From contig NZ_JAJVKW010000005.1 of assembly GCF_024198255.1 (NCBI RefSeq), positions 62,001 to 126,000 on the forward strand: DNA of 64,000 bases, read 5' to 3'. Origin of the DNA: Myxococcus guangdongensis. Its GTDB lineage: Bacteria; Myxococcota; Myxococcia; Myxococcales; Myxococcaceae. Made by a program: the position numbers and the translations under genes. Shown here in pieces: positions 33,615 through 43,322 of the stretch. The notes beneath the pieces are model-generated. The model was not told the DNA's origin. It saw only the letters and a list, made by a program, of their open reading frames with translations, and ran no database searches. Numbering within the stretch: the stretch's first letter is position 1; the number at the start of each line of letters is the position of its first letter.

Positions 33615-34644
33615 GGTAGTGCTTGGTCGCGGGCGCCACGACGAGGCTGGTGTTGCTCGGGCTGGACTTGGGCGAGGGGCGCGGCGCTGGCGGGCGGGCC
33701 TGGAGCCAGCGGCCGATGACGTCCAACAGCCCGTCGAAGGCGTCGCGCAGGGCCCAGGCGCGGTCGTCGGAGTCCTGCAGGCCGGCGCAGCGGGACAGGC
33801 CGTCGCGCAGCGCGCGCTGGGCGCCGGGGAAGGCCTCGCACGTGGCGATGAGGCGCTCGGCGGTGCGCGCATAGAGCCGGTAGCAGCCGTCCACGTCGCC
33901 CCGGTTGTAGGCGGGCGCGCCGGCGTTGATGGCGTGGCCGAGCGTGGTGGCGATGGACTCCAGCGCGTCCGCGCTGGCGCCGTCCAGGAGGCTCATCGGG
34001 TGGCGTGGCACGTGGCGCACGCGGCCCGCGCGGCGGCGGGGCGTGTCCAGCGCGGACAGGGGCAGGCTGCCCGCGCCGTGCAGCAGCGGCAGCAGGTAGC
34101 GCGTGGGGATGACCAGGCCCAACGAGCGACCGTTGGCGAGCGCCGCGGTGGCCACGCCGACCACGCCGCCGCGCAGGTCCACCACCGGACCTCCGGAGAA
34201 GTCGTCGGGGAGCGTGCGGGTGAGCTCCAGCAGGGTGAGCCAGTCGCCGAGCACCTGGACGGCCCGCACCTCCTGCGAGCGGACCTCCGGTGCGGGGCTG
34301 GCGGTGGCCCTGAGCACGTAGACGGTGTCTCCCTCGCCGGGCAGGCTGACGGGAGACAGGTCGAGTGGCGGGGCGAGCCTGGAGATGGGCAGCCGCAGGA
34401 CGGCCAGGTCGCGGCGGTCATCCATGGCGGCGACCTGGACCACCTCCGTGCGCGTGCCGTCCGCCATCACCGCGTGAATCTCGCGGGCTCCGCAGACCGC
34501 GTGGAGGCTGGTGACGAGGTGTCCCTGCTCGGTGGCGAGGAAGCCCGAGGCGCGGCGACCGTCGACTTCCAGCAACACCAGGGAGGGCGAGGCGAAGAAC
34601 AGCGTGTCGCGGGGGGGGGACCTGTTGACGACTCCCTCGGCCAT
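33607..34644 (-). CDS. trypsin-like serine protease domain protein
   Basis: A 345-residue protein whose residues about 15-205 are a trypsin-2/DegP-like domain: catalytic H48 in VTSLHAVCG, D79 in DRRDLAVLRL, S150 in PDDFSGGPVVDLRGG. The GxSGGP motif is replaced by DFSGGPV but the Ser-Gly-Gly-Pro is kept. Residues about 230-320 form a helical domain (ESIATTLGHAINAGAPAYNR, CYRLYARTAERLIATCEAFP, FDGLLDVIGRWLQ) that resembles protein-interaction modules. There is no signal peptide or membrane segment, so unlike DegP it is expected in the cytosol. It diverges from the uvrA-like gene. Confidence 0.83.
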   Translation of the reverse strand: MAEGVVNRSPPRDTLFFASPSLVLLEVDGRRASGFLATEQGHLVTSLHAVCGAREIHAVMADGTRTEVVQVAAMDDRRDLAVLRLPISRLAPPLDLSPVSLPGEGDTVYVLRATASPAPEVRSQEVRAVQVLGDWLTLLELTRTLPDDFSGGPVVDLRGGVVGVATAALANGRSLGLVIPTRYLLPLLHGAGSLPLSALDTPRRRAGRVRHVPRHPMSLLDGASADALESIATTLGHAINAGAPAYNRGDVDGCYRLYARTAERLIATCEAFPGAQRALRDGLSRCAGLQDSDDRAWALRDAFDGLLDVIGRWLQARPPAPRPSPKSSPSNTSLVVAPATKHYLN

Positions 34645-34800
34645 GAGGCCTCCTGCGTCGCGAGGCTGGGATGGGCACCGGGCCGGGTGCCGCCCTCGCG
34701 CGCTCGATTGTACCCCTGTTGTATCAAGCCGCTCGGCCTCCACCCAACCGGGGAGGGCGCGCATCGGTAAACAGCTTCACTTGTCTGTGGCGTTGAAGTG

Positions 34801-34825
34801 TCGGGTCGTTAAACCTCCGACCCGA
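34801..34825. promoter_or_regulatory. perfect palindrome touching the uvrA-like start codon
   Basis: tcgggtcg (34801-34808) and cgacccga (34818-34825) are perfect inverted repeats with a 9-base spacer, and the right arm ends one base before the ATG at 34826. As DNA it could be an operator for a repressor; as RNA it would put the start codon right behind a hairpin and hide any ribosome site. There is no good Shine-Dalgarno sequence in its usual place, which makes the arrangement notable. It does not match the LexA boxes I know. Confidence 0.5.
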
Positions 34826-37800
34826 ATGCACAAGACCCACCTCGTAGGCGCGCGCACCCACAACCTCAAGGAACTCTCCGTCGACCTCGCGGAGGGGGAG
34901 CTGGTCTGCATCACCGGAGTCTCGGGGGCGGGCAAGTCGAGCCTCGCGCTCGACACGCTGTACGCCGAGGGACAGCGGCGCTTCGTGGAGAGCTTCAGCC
35001 CGTATGCCCGGCAGTTCCTCGAGCGGCTGGAGAGGCCGCCCATGGAGGCGCTGGAGCCGGTGGCGGCGGGCGTGGCGGTGGACCGTCGGGCGCCGGTGAA
35101 GAGCTCGCGCTCCACGGTGGCGACGCTGGCGGACGTGGAGCCGTACCTGTCCGCGCTCTTCACGCGCGAGGCGATGCCGGTGTGTCCCGCATGCGGGGTG
35201 GAGGCGGTGCGCACCGACGCGGGCGTGGCGGCCCGGGCGCTGGTGGCCGAGTCCCCGGACACAGCGGCGCTCATCGCCTTCCCGCTGCGCGTCCCCGACA
35301 CGGCGTCGTTCCTGGACGTGCGCGCGCGGCTGTTGAAGGACGGCTACCACCGGCTGGTGGTGCAGGGCGAGGTGAAGGAGCTGGAGTCGCTCAAGCCCTC
35401 GGAGGCCACGGATTCGGCGGGCATCGCGCGGGTGCTGGTGGACCGGGTGAAGCTGTCGGCGTCGCAGGTGGGCCGGGTGACGCAGGCGCTGGAGGACGCG
35501 TGGGCGCGCGCCGAGGGTGAGGCGGTGGTGCTCTTGCCCGGCGCCGAGGCGAAGCGGGTGCGCCGGGGGCTGGTGTGTCCCAAGTGCGCGCGGGAGTTCG
35601 AGGCGGCGCGGCCGGGGCTGTTCAGCTACCAGTCGCCCGTGGGCGCGTGCGCGGCGTGTCGCGGCTTCGGCCGCACCATCGGCATCGACTGGGACAAGGT
35701 GATTCCCAACCCGGCGCTGAGCCTGTCCCAGGGCGCCATCCGTCCTTGGTCCGGCGCGTCGACGGAGTGGGAGCGCGGCATGCTCCAGCGCTGGTGCCGC
35801 GAGAAGAAGATTCCCCTGGATGCGCCCTGGTCCTCGCTGACGCCGGCGCAGCGTGAGTCGGTGCTGGAGGGCGCGGGGGACTACGACGAAGGCCGCGCGT
35901 ATCCGGGCGTTCGCGCGTGGTTCCGGTGGATGGAGGGCCGCACGTACAAGATGCACGTGCGTGTGCTGCTGGCGCGCTACCGGGCGTATTCGCTGTGCAA
36001 GGACTGCGGCGGCGCGCGGCTCAACGAGCAGGCGCGGGCCTATCGCGTGGGCGGGTTGGATCTGCCGGGGTGGCACGGGCTGGAGCTGACGCAGGCCCTG
36101 GCGCGGCTGGACGCGCTGGGCACGACGACGGGGCAGGGGGAGCTGGCGCGGCGCGAGCTGGCCGGACGTCTGCGCTACCTTCAGCGCGTGGGGTTGGGTT
36201 ACCTGACGTTGGACCGACAGGCGCGCACGTTGTCCGGAGGCGAGGCGCAGCGCGTGTCGCTGACGGCGGCGCTGGGCACCTCGCTCACCGGCTCCCTGTT
36301 CGTGCTGGACGAGCCCACCGTGGGGCTGCACCCGGGGGACGTGCCGCCGCTGACGGAGGCCATCGCGGAGCTGGCGGAGCGCGGCAACATCGCGCTCGTC
36401 ATCGAGCATGACCCGCTGGTCATCCGCTCCGCGCACCGCGTGCTGGAGCTGGGGCCGGGCGCGGGACGCGAGGGCGGTGAGCTGTGCTTCGACGGTCCTC
36501 CGGAGGCGCTGGCGAAGCGCAAGGACTTGCCCACCGGCCGGCTGCTCGCGGGTGGGGCCGAGACGAAGCGGGCGCCGCGCGAGCGGACCGGTGAGCTGGT
36601 GGTGAAGGGCGCGCGCGAGCACAACCTGAAGGCGCTGTCGGTGAAGGTGCCGCTGGGCGTGCTGTGCGCGGTGACGGGGCCGAGCGGCTCGGGCAAGAGC
36701 ACGCTGGTGGACGAGGTGCTCTATCGCCACCTGGCGCGGCGGCTGGGCGTGAAGGACGTGGAGGCCCCGGGCGCGGTGGACGCGCTGGAGGGGGCCGACG
36801 CGGTGAAGGCCATCACCTTCGTGGACCAGTCACCGTTGGGGCGCACCTCGCGCGGCAACGCGGCCACGTACACCAAGGCGTGGGACCGGCTGCGCGAGCG
36901 CTTCGCCGCGGAGCCGGACGCGGAGGTGCGGGGCCTGACGCCGGCCCACTTCTCCTTCAACGTGGACAAGGGGCGCTGCGAGGCGTGCTCGGGCGAGGGC
37001 TACGAGACGGTGGAGATGCAGTTCCTCGCGGACGTGGCCCTCTTGTGCGCGGTGTGCCGGGGCCGGCGCTTCAAGGAGGAGGTGCTCGCCGTCCGTCACC
37101 AGGGCTTCAGCGTGGCGCAGGTGCTGGAGATGACGGTGGAGGAGGTGCTCCAGCACTTCGGGAGCGACGCGGCCCTGCAGCGCGCGCTGGGCCCCGTGGC
37201 GCGCTTGGGATTGGGCTATCTCCCGCTGGGACAGCCGCTGTCCACGCTGTCGGGTGGCGAGGCGCAGCGGTTGAAGCTGGCGCGGGCGCTCGCGAGCGAG
37301 GCGAAGGGCGCGCTGTTCCTCATCGACGAGCCCTCCGCGGGCCTGCATGCGGAGGACGTGCGTCACGTCATCGACGCGCTGCACGCGCTGGTGGACAAGG
37401 GCGCCAGCGTCATCGTGGTGGACCATGACGTCGCGGTGATGAAGGCGTCGGACTGGGTCCTCGACCTGGGGCCGGTGGGTGGCAAGGACGGCGGGCGCCT
37501 GGTGGCCGAGGGCACGCCGGAGTCGGTGGCGCGCGGCGAGGGCGCGACGGCGGTGGCGCTCCGGGGCGAGCGCAAGCCCCTGGGGCGCGTGGTGAAGGCG
37601 CGGCCCAAGGGCAAGGACGCGGCGCCCGCCATCGAGGTGGAGCACGCGCGCGAGCACAACCTCCAGGACGTGTCCTGCAAGATTCCCCTGGGGAAGATGA
37701 CCGTCGTCACGGGGCCGAGCGGCTCGGGCAAGAGCTCGCTCGCGTTCGACGTGGTGTTCGCGGAAGGACAGCGGCGCTTCCTGGAGACGCTCAGCCCGTA

Positions 37801-40138
37801 CGCGCGGCAGTTCCTGCCCACGATGCCTCGGCCGGACGTGGAGCGCGTCAGCTCCATTCCTCCGAGCGTGGCGCTGGAGCAGCGCACCTCGCGCGCGGGC
37901 GGCACCAGCACGGTGGCCACCGTCACCGAGGTGGCCCACTACCTGCGGCTCTTGTTCGCCAAGCTGGGCGAGCCGCACTGCCCCAACGACGACACCCCCA
38001 TCACCTCCACGTCGCCGGAGGTGCTGTTCGCGCAGCTCTCCCAGATGAAGGGGGACGGGACGGTGCTGGCGCCGGCGGTGCGCTCGCGCAAGGGCACGTA
38101 CCTGGATGTCTTCGCCGCCGCGGCGCGTGCGGGCATCACCACGGCCATCGTCGACGGACAGCTGTCCTCCACGGATGATCCGCCGCGCCTGGCGAAGACG
38201 CGCGAGCACGACATCGACCTGGTGATGCACGAGGGCAAGCTGTCGAAGCTGCCTCGGGACGTGTTCGACAAGGCGCTGGGTTGGGGGCAGGGTGCGCTGA
38301 AGATTCGCACGTCGAAGGGCGAGACGCTCCTGTCCACCGAGCGCACGTGCCCCAAGTGCGGCACGGCCGTGCCGGAGCTGGACCCGCGCTGGTTCTCGTT
38401 CAACACCAGGCAGGGCCGCTGCGAGTCGTGTGAGGGCACGGGCGTGAAGGGCGGCCCCGAAGCGCAGGCCGAGGGCGAGATGGCGCCGTGCCGTGAGTGC
38501 GGCGGCAGTCGACTGGCGCCGGTGCCTCGCGGCGTGAGGCTGGAAGGGGCCCGCTACCACGAGGTGGTGCAGCAGTCCGTGGCGGCCTCGCTGGCGCGGG
38601 TGAAGGGCTGGAAGTTCAAGGGAGACCGGGCGCTGCTCGGCGAGCCCTCGCGGCAGGAGCTGCTGCGGCGCATGGAGTTCCTGGAGCGGGTGGGCCTGGG
38701 CTACCTGTCCCTGGACCGCAACGCGGCGACGTTGTCGGGTGGCGAGATGCAGCGCCTGCGGCTGTCGGCGCAGCTGGGCGCGGGACTCACGGGCGCGATG
38801 TACGTGCTCGACGAGCCCACCATCGGCCTGCATCCGCGCGACACGCATCGGCTGCTCGACAACCTGCGCGCGCTGGTGAACACGGGCTCCACGGTGCTGG
38901 TGGTGGAGCACGACTCGGACACCATCCGCGCGGCGGACCACCTGTTGGACCTGGGCCCGACGGGCGGTCGCGGCGGTGGGCGCATCCTCGCCGAGGGGCC
39001 TCCGGACGTGGTGCTCCAGGGCGAGTCCCCCACGGCGCTCGCGCTGAGGGCGTCGCAGGTGCGGCCTCCCTCCGGACGCGGGGAGCCGAAGCAGTGGCTG
39101 GAGCTGAAGGGCGCGCGGGCCAACAACCTGAAGCGCGTGGACCTGCGGCTGCCGGTGGGACGGCTCAACGTCGTCAGCGGCGTGTCCGGCTCGGGCAAGA
39201 GCACGCTGATCCGACAGGTGCTGTACCCCGCGCTGCGCGAGGCGCTGGAGCTGGTGTCCTCGCGACCTGGACCGTTCGACACGTTGAAGGGCGTGGAGGC
39301 GGTGAAGCGGGTGATGTCGGTGGACCAGTCGCCCATCGGCCGCACGCCGCGCTCGGTGCCGGCGACGTTCCTGGGCATCTGGGATGAATTGCGTCGGGCC
39401 TTCGCCGCGACGCCGGAGGCGAAGATTCGGGGCTTCTCCGCCGCGCGCTTCTCCTTCAACACGGCCAGCGGTGGACGGTGCACCGCGTGCGAGGGCCAGG
39501 GCTCCATCTCCCACGAGATGTCCTTCCTTCCGGACGTGGTGACGCCGTGCGAGGCCTGCGGAGGCGCGCGCTTCGACGCGGCGACGCTGGAGGTGCGCTA
39601 CCACGGGCTGTCCATCGGCGATGTGCTGCGGCTGTCCGCGGACGAGGCGAAGGACGTCTTCCAGAACCTGCCCAAGGTGGCGGCGCCGCTGCAGTGCCTC
39701 GCGGACCTGGGCGTGGGCTACCTCCAGTTGGGGCAGGGCTCCAACACGCTGTCCGGCGGTGAGGCGCAGCGGTTGAAGCTGGCGGCCGAGCTGACGGCGT
39801 CCTCGCGGCACGAGCCCACGCTGTACGTGCTGGACGAGCCCACCACGGGGCTGCACGTGGGCGACGTGGAGAAGCTCATCACCTTCATGGGGCGCCTGGT
39901 GGACCGCGGCGACACGCTGGTGGTCATCGAGCACCACCCGTCGGTCATCGGCGCGGCGGACCACCTGGTGGAGCTGGGGCCCGAGGGCGGCGAGGAGGGT
40001 GGACACATCGTCGCCGCGGGCACGCCTCGCGAGGTGGCGAAGCTGAAGACGGCGACGGGGCGGGTGCTGCGCTCGCTCTTCACCGGCGAGGAGGCTCCGT
40101 CATCGCGACGGGGCGCGGCGGGGACCCGGCGGGGGTAG
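34826..40138 (+). CDS. tandem-fused UvrA (two UvrA units in one chain)
   Basis: A 1770-residue protein, nearly twice the normal 940 of UvrA, the DNA-damage recognition ATPase of nucleotide-excision repair. It contains four Walker A motifs: [11 protein letters not shown] (about residue 31), [11 protein letters not shown] (about 617), [11 protein letters not shown] (about 961) and [11 protein letters not shown] (about 1451); and four ABC signatures: [11 protein letters not shown] (about 469), [11 protein letters not shown] (about 808), [11 protein letters not shown] (about 1301) and [11 protein letters not shown] (about 1641). Each half has the QRRF(V/L)E.(F/L)SPYARQFL block and zinc-finger cysteine pairs ([28 protein letters not shown]). 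UvrA normally works as a dimer, so this looks like a dimer on one chain. The ATG at 34826 begins [17 protein letters not shown]. Confidence 0.93.
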   Translation: MHKTHLVGARTHNLKELSVDLAEGELVCITGVSGAGKSSLALDTLYAEGQRRFVESFSPYARQFLERLERPPMEALEPVAAGVAVDRRAPVKSSRSTVATLADVEPYLSALFTREAMPVCPACGVEAVRTDAGVAARALVAESPDTAALIAFPLRVPDTASFLDVRARLLKDGYHRLVVQGEVKELESLKPSEATDSAGIARVLVDRVKLSASQVGRVTQALEDAWARAEGEAVVLLPGAEAKRVRRGLVCPKCAREFEAARPGLFSYQSPVGACAACRGFGRTIGIDWDKVIPNPALSLSQGAIRPWSGASTEWERGMLQRWCREKKIPLDAPWSSLTPAQRESVLEGAGDYDEGRAYPGVRAWFRWMEGRTYKMHVRVLLARYRAYSLCKDCGGARLNEQARAYRVGGLDLPGWHGLELTQALARLDALGTTTGQGELARRELAGRLRYLQRVGLGYLTLDRQARTLSGGEAQRVSLTAALGTSLTGSLFVLDEPTVGLHPGDVPPLTEAIAELAERGNIALVIEHDPLVIRSAHRVLELGPGAGREGGELCFDGPPEALAKRKDLPTGRLLAGGAETKRAPRERTGELVVKGAREHNLKALSVKVPLGVLCAVTGPSGSGKSTLVDEVLYRHLARRLGVKDVEAPGAVDALEGADAVKAITFVDQSPLGRTSRGNAATYTKAWDRLRERFAAEPDAEVRGLTPAHFSFNVDKGRCEACSGEGYETVEMQFLADVALLCAVCRGRRFKEEVLAVRHQGFSVAQVLEMTVEEVLQHFGSDAALQRALGPVARLGLGYLPLGQPLSTLSGGEAQRLKLARALASEAKGALFLIDEPSAGLHAEDVRHVIDALHALVDKGASVIVVDHDVAVMKASDWVLDLGPVGGKDGGRLVAEGTPESVARGEGATAVALRGERKPLGRVVKARPKGKDAAPAIEVEHAREHNLQDVSCKIPLGKMTVVTGPSGSGKSSLAFDVVFAEGQRRFLETLSPYARQFLPTMPRPDVERVSSIPPSVALEQRTSRAGGTSTVATVTEVAHYLRLLFAKLGEPHCPNDDTPITSTSPEVLFAQLSQMKGDGTVLAPAVRSRKGTYLDVFAAAARAGITTAIVDGQLSSTDDPPRLAKTREHDIDLVMHEGKLSKLPRDVFDKALGWGQGALKIRTSKGETLLSTERTCPKCGTAVPELDPRWFSFNTRQGRCESCEGTGVKGGPEAQAEGEMAPCRECGGSRLAPVPRGVRLEGARYHEVVQQSVAASLARVKGWKFKGDRALLGEPSRQELLRRMEFLERVGLGYLSLDRNAATLSGGEMQRLRLSAQLGAGLTGAMYVLDEPTIGLHPRDTHRLLDNLRALVNTGSTVLVVEHDSDTIRAADHLLDLGPTGGRGGGRILAEGPPDVVLQGESPTALALRASQVRPPSGRGEPKQWLELKGARANNLKRVDLRLPVGRLNVVSGVSGSGKSTLIRQVLYPALREALELVSSRPGPFDTLKGVEAVKRVMSVDQSPIGRTPRSVPATFLGIWDELRRAFAATPEAKIRGFSAARFSFNTASGGRCTACEGQGSISHEMSFLPDVVTPCEACGGARFDAATLEVRYHGLSIGDVLRLSADEAKDVFQNLPKVAAPLQCLADLGVGYLQLGQGSNTLSGGEAQRLKLAAELTASSRHEPTLYVLDEPTTGLHVGDVEKLITFMGRLVDRGDTLVVIEHHPSVIGAADHLVELGPEGGEEGGHIVAAGTPREVAKLKTATGRVLRSLFTGEEAPSSRRGAAGTRRG

Positions 40139-40213
40139 GGGATGGCGGAGATTGTCATGGACAGGACAGAAGGGCGTGAAACGGGGGCCGGGCTTCGGCA
40201 TCCTTCCGGCCGC

Positions 40214-40810
40214 ATGCGAACCCTTCATGTCCTGTGCGTCGCCTCGGCGCTCGTCGTCACCCCGGCCCTGGCCGGTGATGTGGCGACGAAGCCGTCCCCT
40301 CCCGCGAAGTCCCAGCCCTCCACCGAGAAGAAGCCCATGTCCCTGCACGCGCTGTCCGCCAACCGCCTCGATGGCAAGCCCGCGAACCTCTCCGACTACC
40401 AGGGCAAGGTCCTGGTCATCGTGAACACCGCGTCCGAGTGTGGCTACACGCCGCAGTACGCGGGCCTGGAGAAGCTCTTCCAGGACTACAAGGACAAGGG
40501 CGTCGTGGTGCTGGGCTTCCCGTCCAACGACTTCGGCGGGCAGGAGCCGGGCAGCTCGGAGCAGATCGCCAAGTTCTGCGAGCTGCGCTTCAAGGTGACG
40601 TTCCCCATGTTCGAGAAGGTGAAGACGAAGGGCGAGGGCCAGTCGCCCGTCTACGCCTTCCTGTCGAAGGACCACGACGCGCCGAAGTGGAACTTCCACA
40701 AGTACGTGGTGGGCAAGGACGGCCAGGTGCGCGCGGGCTTCCCGAGCAAGGTGACGCCGGAGAGCGACGAGCTGCGCAAGGCCGTGGACGCCGCGCTCGC
40801 CCAGCCCTGA
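40214..40810 (+). CDS. exported glutathione-peroxidase-family thiol peroxidase
   Basis: A 198-residue glutathione-peroxidase-family enzyme with a signal peptide (MRTLHVLCVASALVVTPALA), so it acts in the periplasm. Peroxidatic cysteine C76 lies in NTASECGYTPQYAGLEKL; FPSNDFGGQEPG and PKWNFHKYVVGKDGQ carry the Gln and Trp of the catalytic tetrad with Asn. As in most bacterial homologues a cysteine replaces selenocysteine and the true reductant is likely thioredoxin. The ATG at 40214 is preferred because the signal starts there. It lies 75 bases after the uvrA-like gene on the same strand. Confidence 0.88.
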   Translation: MRTLHVLCVASALVVTPALAGDVATKPSPPAKSQPSTEKKPMSLHALSANRLDGKPANLSDYQGKVLVIVNTASECGYTPQYAGLEKLFQDYKDKGVVVLGFPSNDFGGQEPGSSEQIAKFCELRFKVTFPMFEKVKTKGEGQSPVYAFLSKDHDAPKWNFHKYVVGKDGQVRAGFPSKVTPESDELRKAVDAALAQP

Positions 40811-41007
40811 GCGGGTGCTCGTTCGCCGGCCCGGGTGGAGGCTGCCGCCCGGGCGGGTGATGCGTCGTTCGTGAGGGTGTCAGGGCCCTCGTGGGCCGGC
40901 GCTCCTTCCTCCGTCCTCACGGCATGCGGGCCTCCGGGCCCGTGTGGCGCGGACGTGCCTCTGGGGTCACCGTCCCAAGTGGACGTGGCCCTTGAGGAGG
41001 GAGCCGC

Positions 41008-42009
41008 ATGGCCCTGTCGACATCCGGATTCGGGACGCGGGAGGAGGCGTGGCCCGCGCTGCCCTTCGCGGAGTGGAAGGACACCTACGCCACGTTGCAC
41101 CGGTACACCCAGGTGCTCGGCAAGGTGCGGTTGGCGCTGACGCCTCCGGAGAACCACTGGTGGAACGTGTCGTTCCGCGTGACGTCACGCGGGCTCACCA
41201 CGGGGCTGATTCCCTATGGGAACGGGAGCTTCGAGGTGGACTTCGACTTCCTGGCGAGCGAGCTGCGCTTCCTGACGAGCCGTGGCGACGTGCGCGTCAT
41301 GGAGCTGACGGCGCGCTCGGTGGCGGAGTTCTATCGGGACGTGATGTCGACGCTGCGCGAGCTGGGCGTCGAGGTCCACATCTGGCAACAGCCGGTGGAG
41401 ATTCCCGAGGACACGACGCCCTTCAGCCAGGACACGCACCACGCGACCTATGTGCCAGGGCACGTGCGCAACTGGTGGCGGGTGTTGTTGCAGGCCCACA
41501 TCGCGATGAAGGAGTTCCGCGCGGGCTTCACCGGCAAGTGCAGCCCGGTGCAGTTCTTCTGGGGGAGCTTCGACCTGGCGGTGACGCGCTTCGGGGGGCG
41601 ACCTGCTCCGGCTCGGCCCGGCGCGGACGCGGTGACGGCGGAGGCGTACTGCGAAGAGGTGTGCAGCGTGGGCTTCTGGCCCGGCACGGAGGTGCTCGGT
41701 GGCGCGGCGTTCTATTGCTACGCGGCGCCCGAGCCGAAGGGCTTCTCCGAAGCGAGCGTGAGGCCCGCGGGGGCGGGGTACGACGCGAACCTGAAGGAGT
41801 TCCTGCTGCCGTACGAGGCCGTGCGGCGCGCGGAGGACCCGAGGGCCTTCCTGCTCGACTTCTTCCAGTCCACGTATGACGCGTGCGCGGACCTGGGGAA
41901 GTGGGACCGCGCCCGGTGTGAGCGGCCCCTCATCATCCCCGAGAGCGTGAAGGGCGCGTGGAGGAGCGTCACCCTGCCGGAGCAACCTCCCGCCGATTCG
42001 AGTCCGTGA
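41008..42009 (+). CDS. DUF5996 family protein
   Basis: A 333-residue protein of the DUF5996 family, function unknown. Blocks: LPFAEWKDTYATLHRYTQVLGKVRLAL and NHWWNVSFRVTSRGLTTG (residues about 18-70, read in pieces), FEVDFDFLASELRF, PVQFFWGSFDLAVTRF, GFWPGTEVLGGAAFYCYAAPEPKGF and DPRAFLLDFFQSTYDACADL. It looks like a soluble enzyme-like fold with no signal peptide. The ATG at 41008 follows aggagggagcc, a strong ribosome site. The 197 bases before it show no other feature. Confidence 0.87.
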   Translation: MALSTSGFGTREEAWPALPFAEWKDTYATLHRYTQVLGKVRLALTPPENHWWNVSFRVTSRGLTTGLIPYGNGSFEVDFDFLASELRFLTSRGDVRVMELTARSVAEFYRDVMSTLRELGVEVHIWQQPVEIPEDTTPFSQDTHHATYVPGHVRNWWRVLLQAHIAMKEFRAGFTGKCSPVQFFWGSFDLAVTRFGGRPAPARPGADAVTAEAYCEEVCSVGFWPGTEVLGGAAFYCYAAPEPKGFSEASVRPAGAGYDANLKEFLLPYEAVRRAEDPRAFLLDFFQSTYDACADLGKWDRARCERPLIIPESVKGAWRSVTLPEQPPADSSP

Positions 42010-42109
42010 GCGGAACACGCGGGCGGGCGGCCCGACGACGGTGTGCGCGAGGCAACTCGGGGAGGGCTTCGTGCGGGTTTTCGCGCACGAGGCCCGTGCT
42101 CCTCGGCCG

Positions 42110-43198
42110 TCAGTACGGTGGCAGCAGGCGGCGGAAGCCGTGGGCGAGCACGATGGCGAGGACCGCCAGGTTGCGGGGGAGCAGCCCCGGCCAGAAGAGG
42201 GCCAGTGGGCCGATGTTCTCGCTCGGGGACTCGTTCGTGGGGAAGCGTCGTGACAGGCGTTCCGCGAGGGCGCTCATCCAGCTCACGGTGCGTGGCCACT
42301 CGGCGATGCCGTCGAGCCAGTGGACGGGGATACCGCTCGCGCCCACGGTGGCGCCCACCAGGCCGCCCGCGATGGCCGCCACCGTGTCCGTGTCTCCGCC
42401 CAGGAGGATGACCTCCTCCACCGCGCGCGTGAAGTCATCCGGGTGTCGGAGCCACGCGTAGAGCGCCACGGGGACGGTGTGCATGACGAAGCCGGTGACA
42501 CCGCGGGCGAGTCCCATGCTCTGGGCGAGCTCCGCACAGGAGGCACCTCGCGCCAGGTGGGCACGCACGGTGGTGCCCAAGACCTCGCGGAAGTCGGGCG
42601 TGGTCGTCGCCTCGAGCAGGCGCCGCAGCACGTGCTCCGTGTCCTGCAGTCCCTCGGGGCCATGGAGGGCTCCGTAGGCCGCGGCCCGCGCCACGAGTCG
42701 TGCGCCGTCCTCGGCGCGTGCATCTCGATGCGTCAGCCGCGTGGAGGCGCGCACGAAGGCATCGAGGCGCTCGGTGTCCATCGCGAGGCACGCGCCCAGG
42801 ATGGGGGCTCGCATCGCGGGGCCGTTGCCCGCGGAGACGACACCACTGCGGTCCGGCGGGAATCCGACCCAGAGCTTCATGGTGGCGCGGAGCGTGGCCC
42901 AACCGATGCCCGCGGGGAGCGCCACGAACCAACCCCTCAACCTCCACGCCAGGTTCCGAGCGAAGCGCGCCGGGTCCTCGGGCTGCGCGAGCAGCGCCTG
43001 GCCCGTCATGCATGCGTGCTCCGTGTCATCGCTCCCCACGCCTCGGCCCCACATGAGCCGGTGGCGAAGTGGAGCGCCGCCGAACATCCGGAGGGCGCGC
43101 TTGGGTCCCAGCCCTTCCCGGGGGAGCCCGAGCGCATCCCCCACGAGGGTCCCCAACAGCGCACCGGTGATGCGGTCCTGGCGTGAGCGCGAGTCCAT
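42110..43198 (-). CDS. ADP-ribosylglycohydrolase family protein
   Basis: A 362-residue protein of the ADP-ribosylglycohydrolase (DraG/ARH) family, which removes ADP-ribose from proteins or related compounds with two magnesium ions. Motifs: ITGALLGTLVGDALGLPREG at the start, VGSDDTEHACMTGQALL (metal site SDDTE), and the second metal site ILLGGDTDTVAAIAGGLVGA near residue 275. The C-terminus has a hydrophobic stretch (LLPRNLAVLAIVLAHGFRRLL) that may be a membrane anchor, which is unusual. The ATG at 43198 is chosen from family length. Its natural substrate is unknown. Confidence 0.87.
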   Translation of the reverse strand: MDSRSRQDRITGALLGTLVGDALGLPREGLGPKRALRMFGGAPLRHRLMWGRGVGSDDTEHACMTGQALLAQPEDPARFARNLAWRLRGWFVALPAGIGWATLRATMKLWVGFPPDRSGVVSAGNGPAMRAPILGACLAMDTERLDAFVRASTRLTHRDARAEDGARLVARAAAYGALHGPEGLQDTEHVLRRLLEATTTPDFREVLGTTVRAHLARGASCAELAQSMGLARGVTGFVMHTVPVALYAWLRHPDDFTRAVEEVILLGGDTDTVAAIAGGLVGATVGASGIPVHWLDGIAEWPRTVSWMSALAERLSRRFPTNESPSENIGPLALFWPGLLPRNLAVLAIVLAHGFRRLLPPY

Positions 43199-43322
43199 GC
43201 CCACGGGCGATTGCAAACACCACACCCAGACCACGGCCCCGGGGCCGAATGGCGTGGGGACGAAGCGCTCGTGACAGGATGACAGGAGGCCGTGCCGCAC
43301 CCTCGTCACGATGTCGCGCGAC

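Noticed and set aside
34724-36730. Second long minus-strand frame of about 668 codons opposite the uvrA-like gene
   Set aside because: Same reason: Arg/His-rich artefact of third-position GC, no recognisable protein features.
36830-40006. Long open frame of about 1058 codons on the minus strand opposite the uvrA-like gene
   Set aside because: It is the mirror of a highly GC-rich coding region: composition is His/Arg/Leu/Val-rich without any family motif, whereas the plus-strand frame has clear UvrA motifs throughout.
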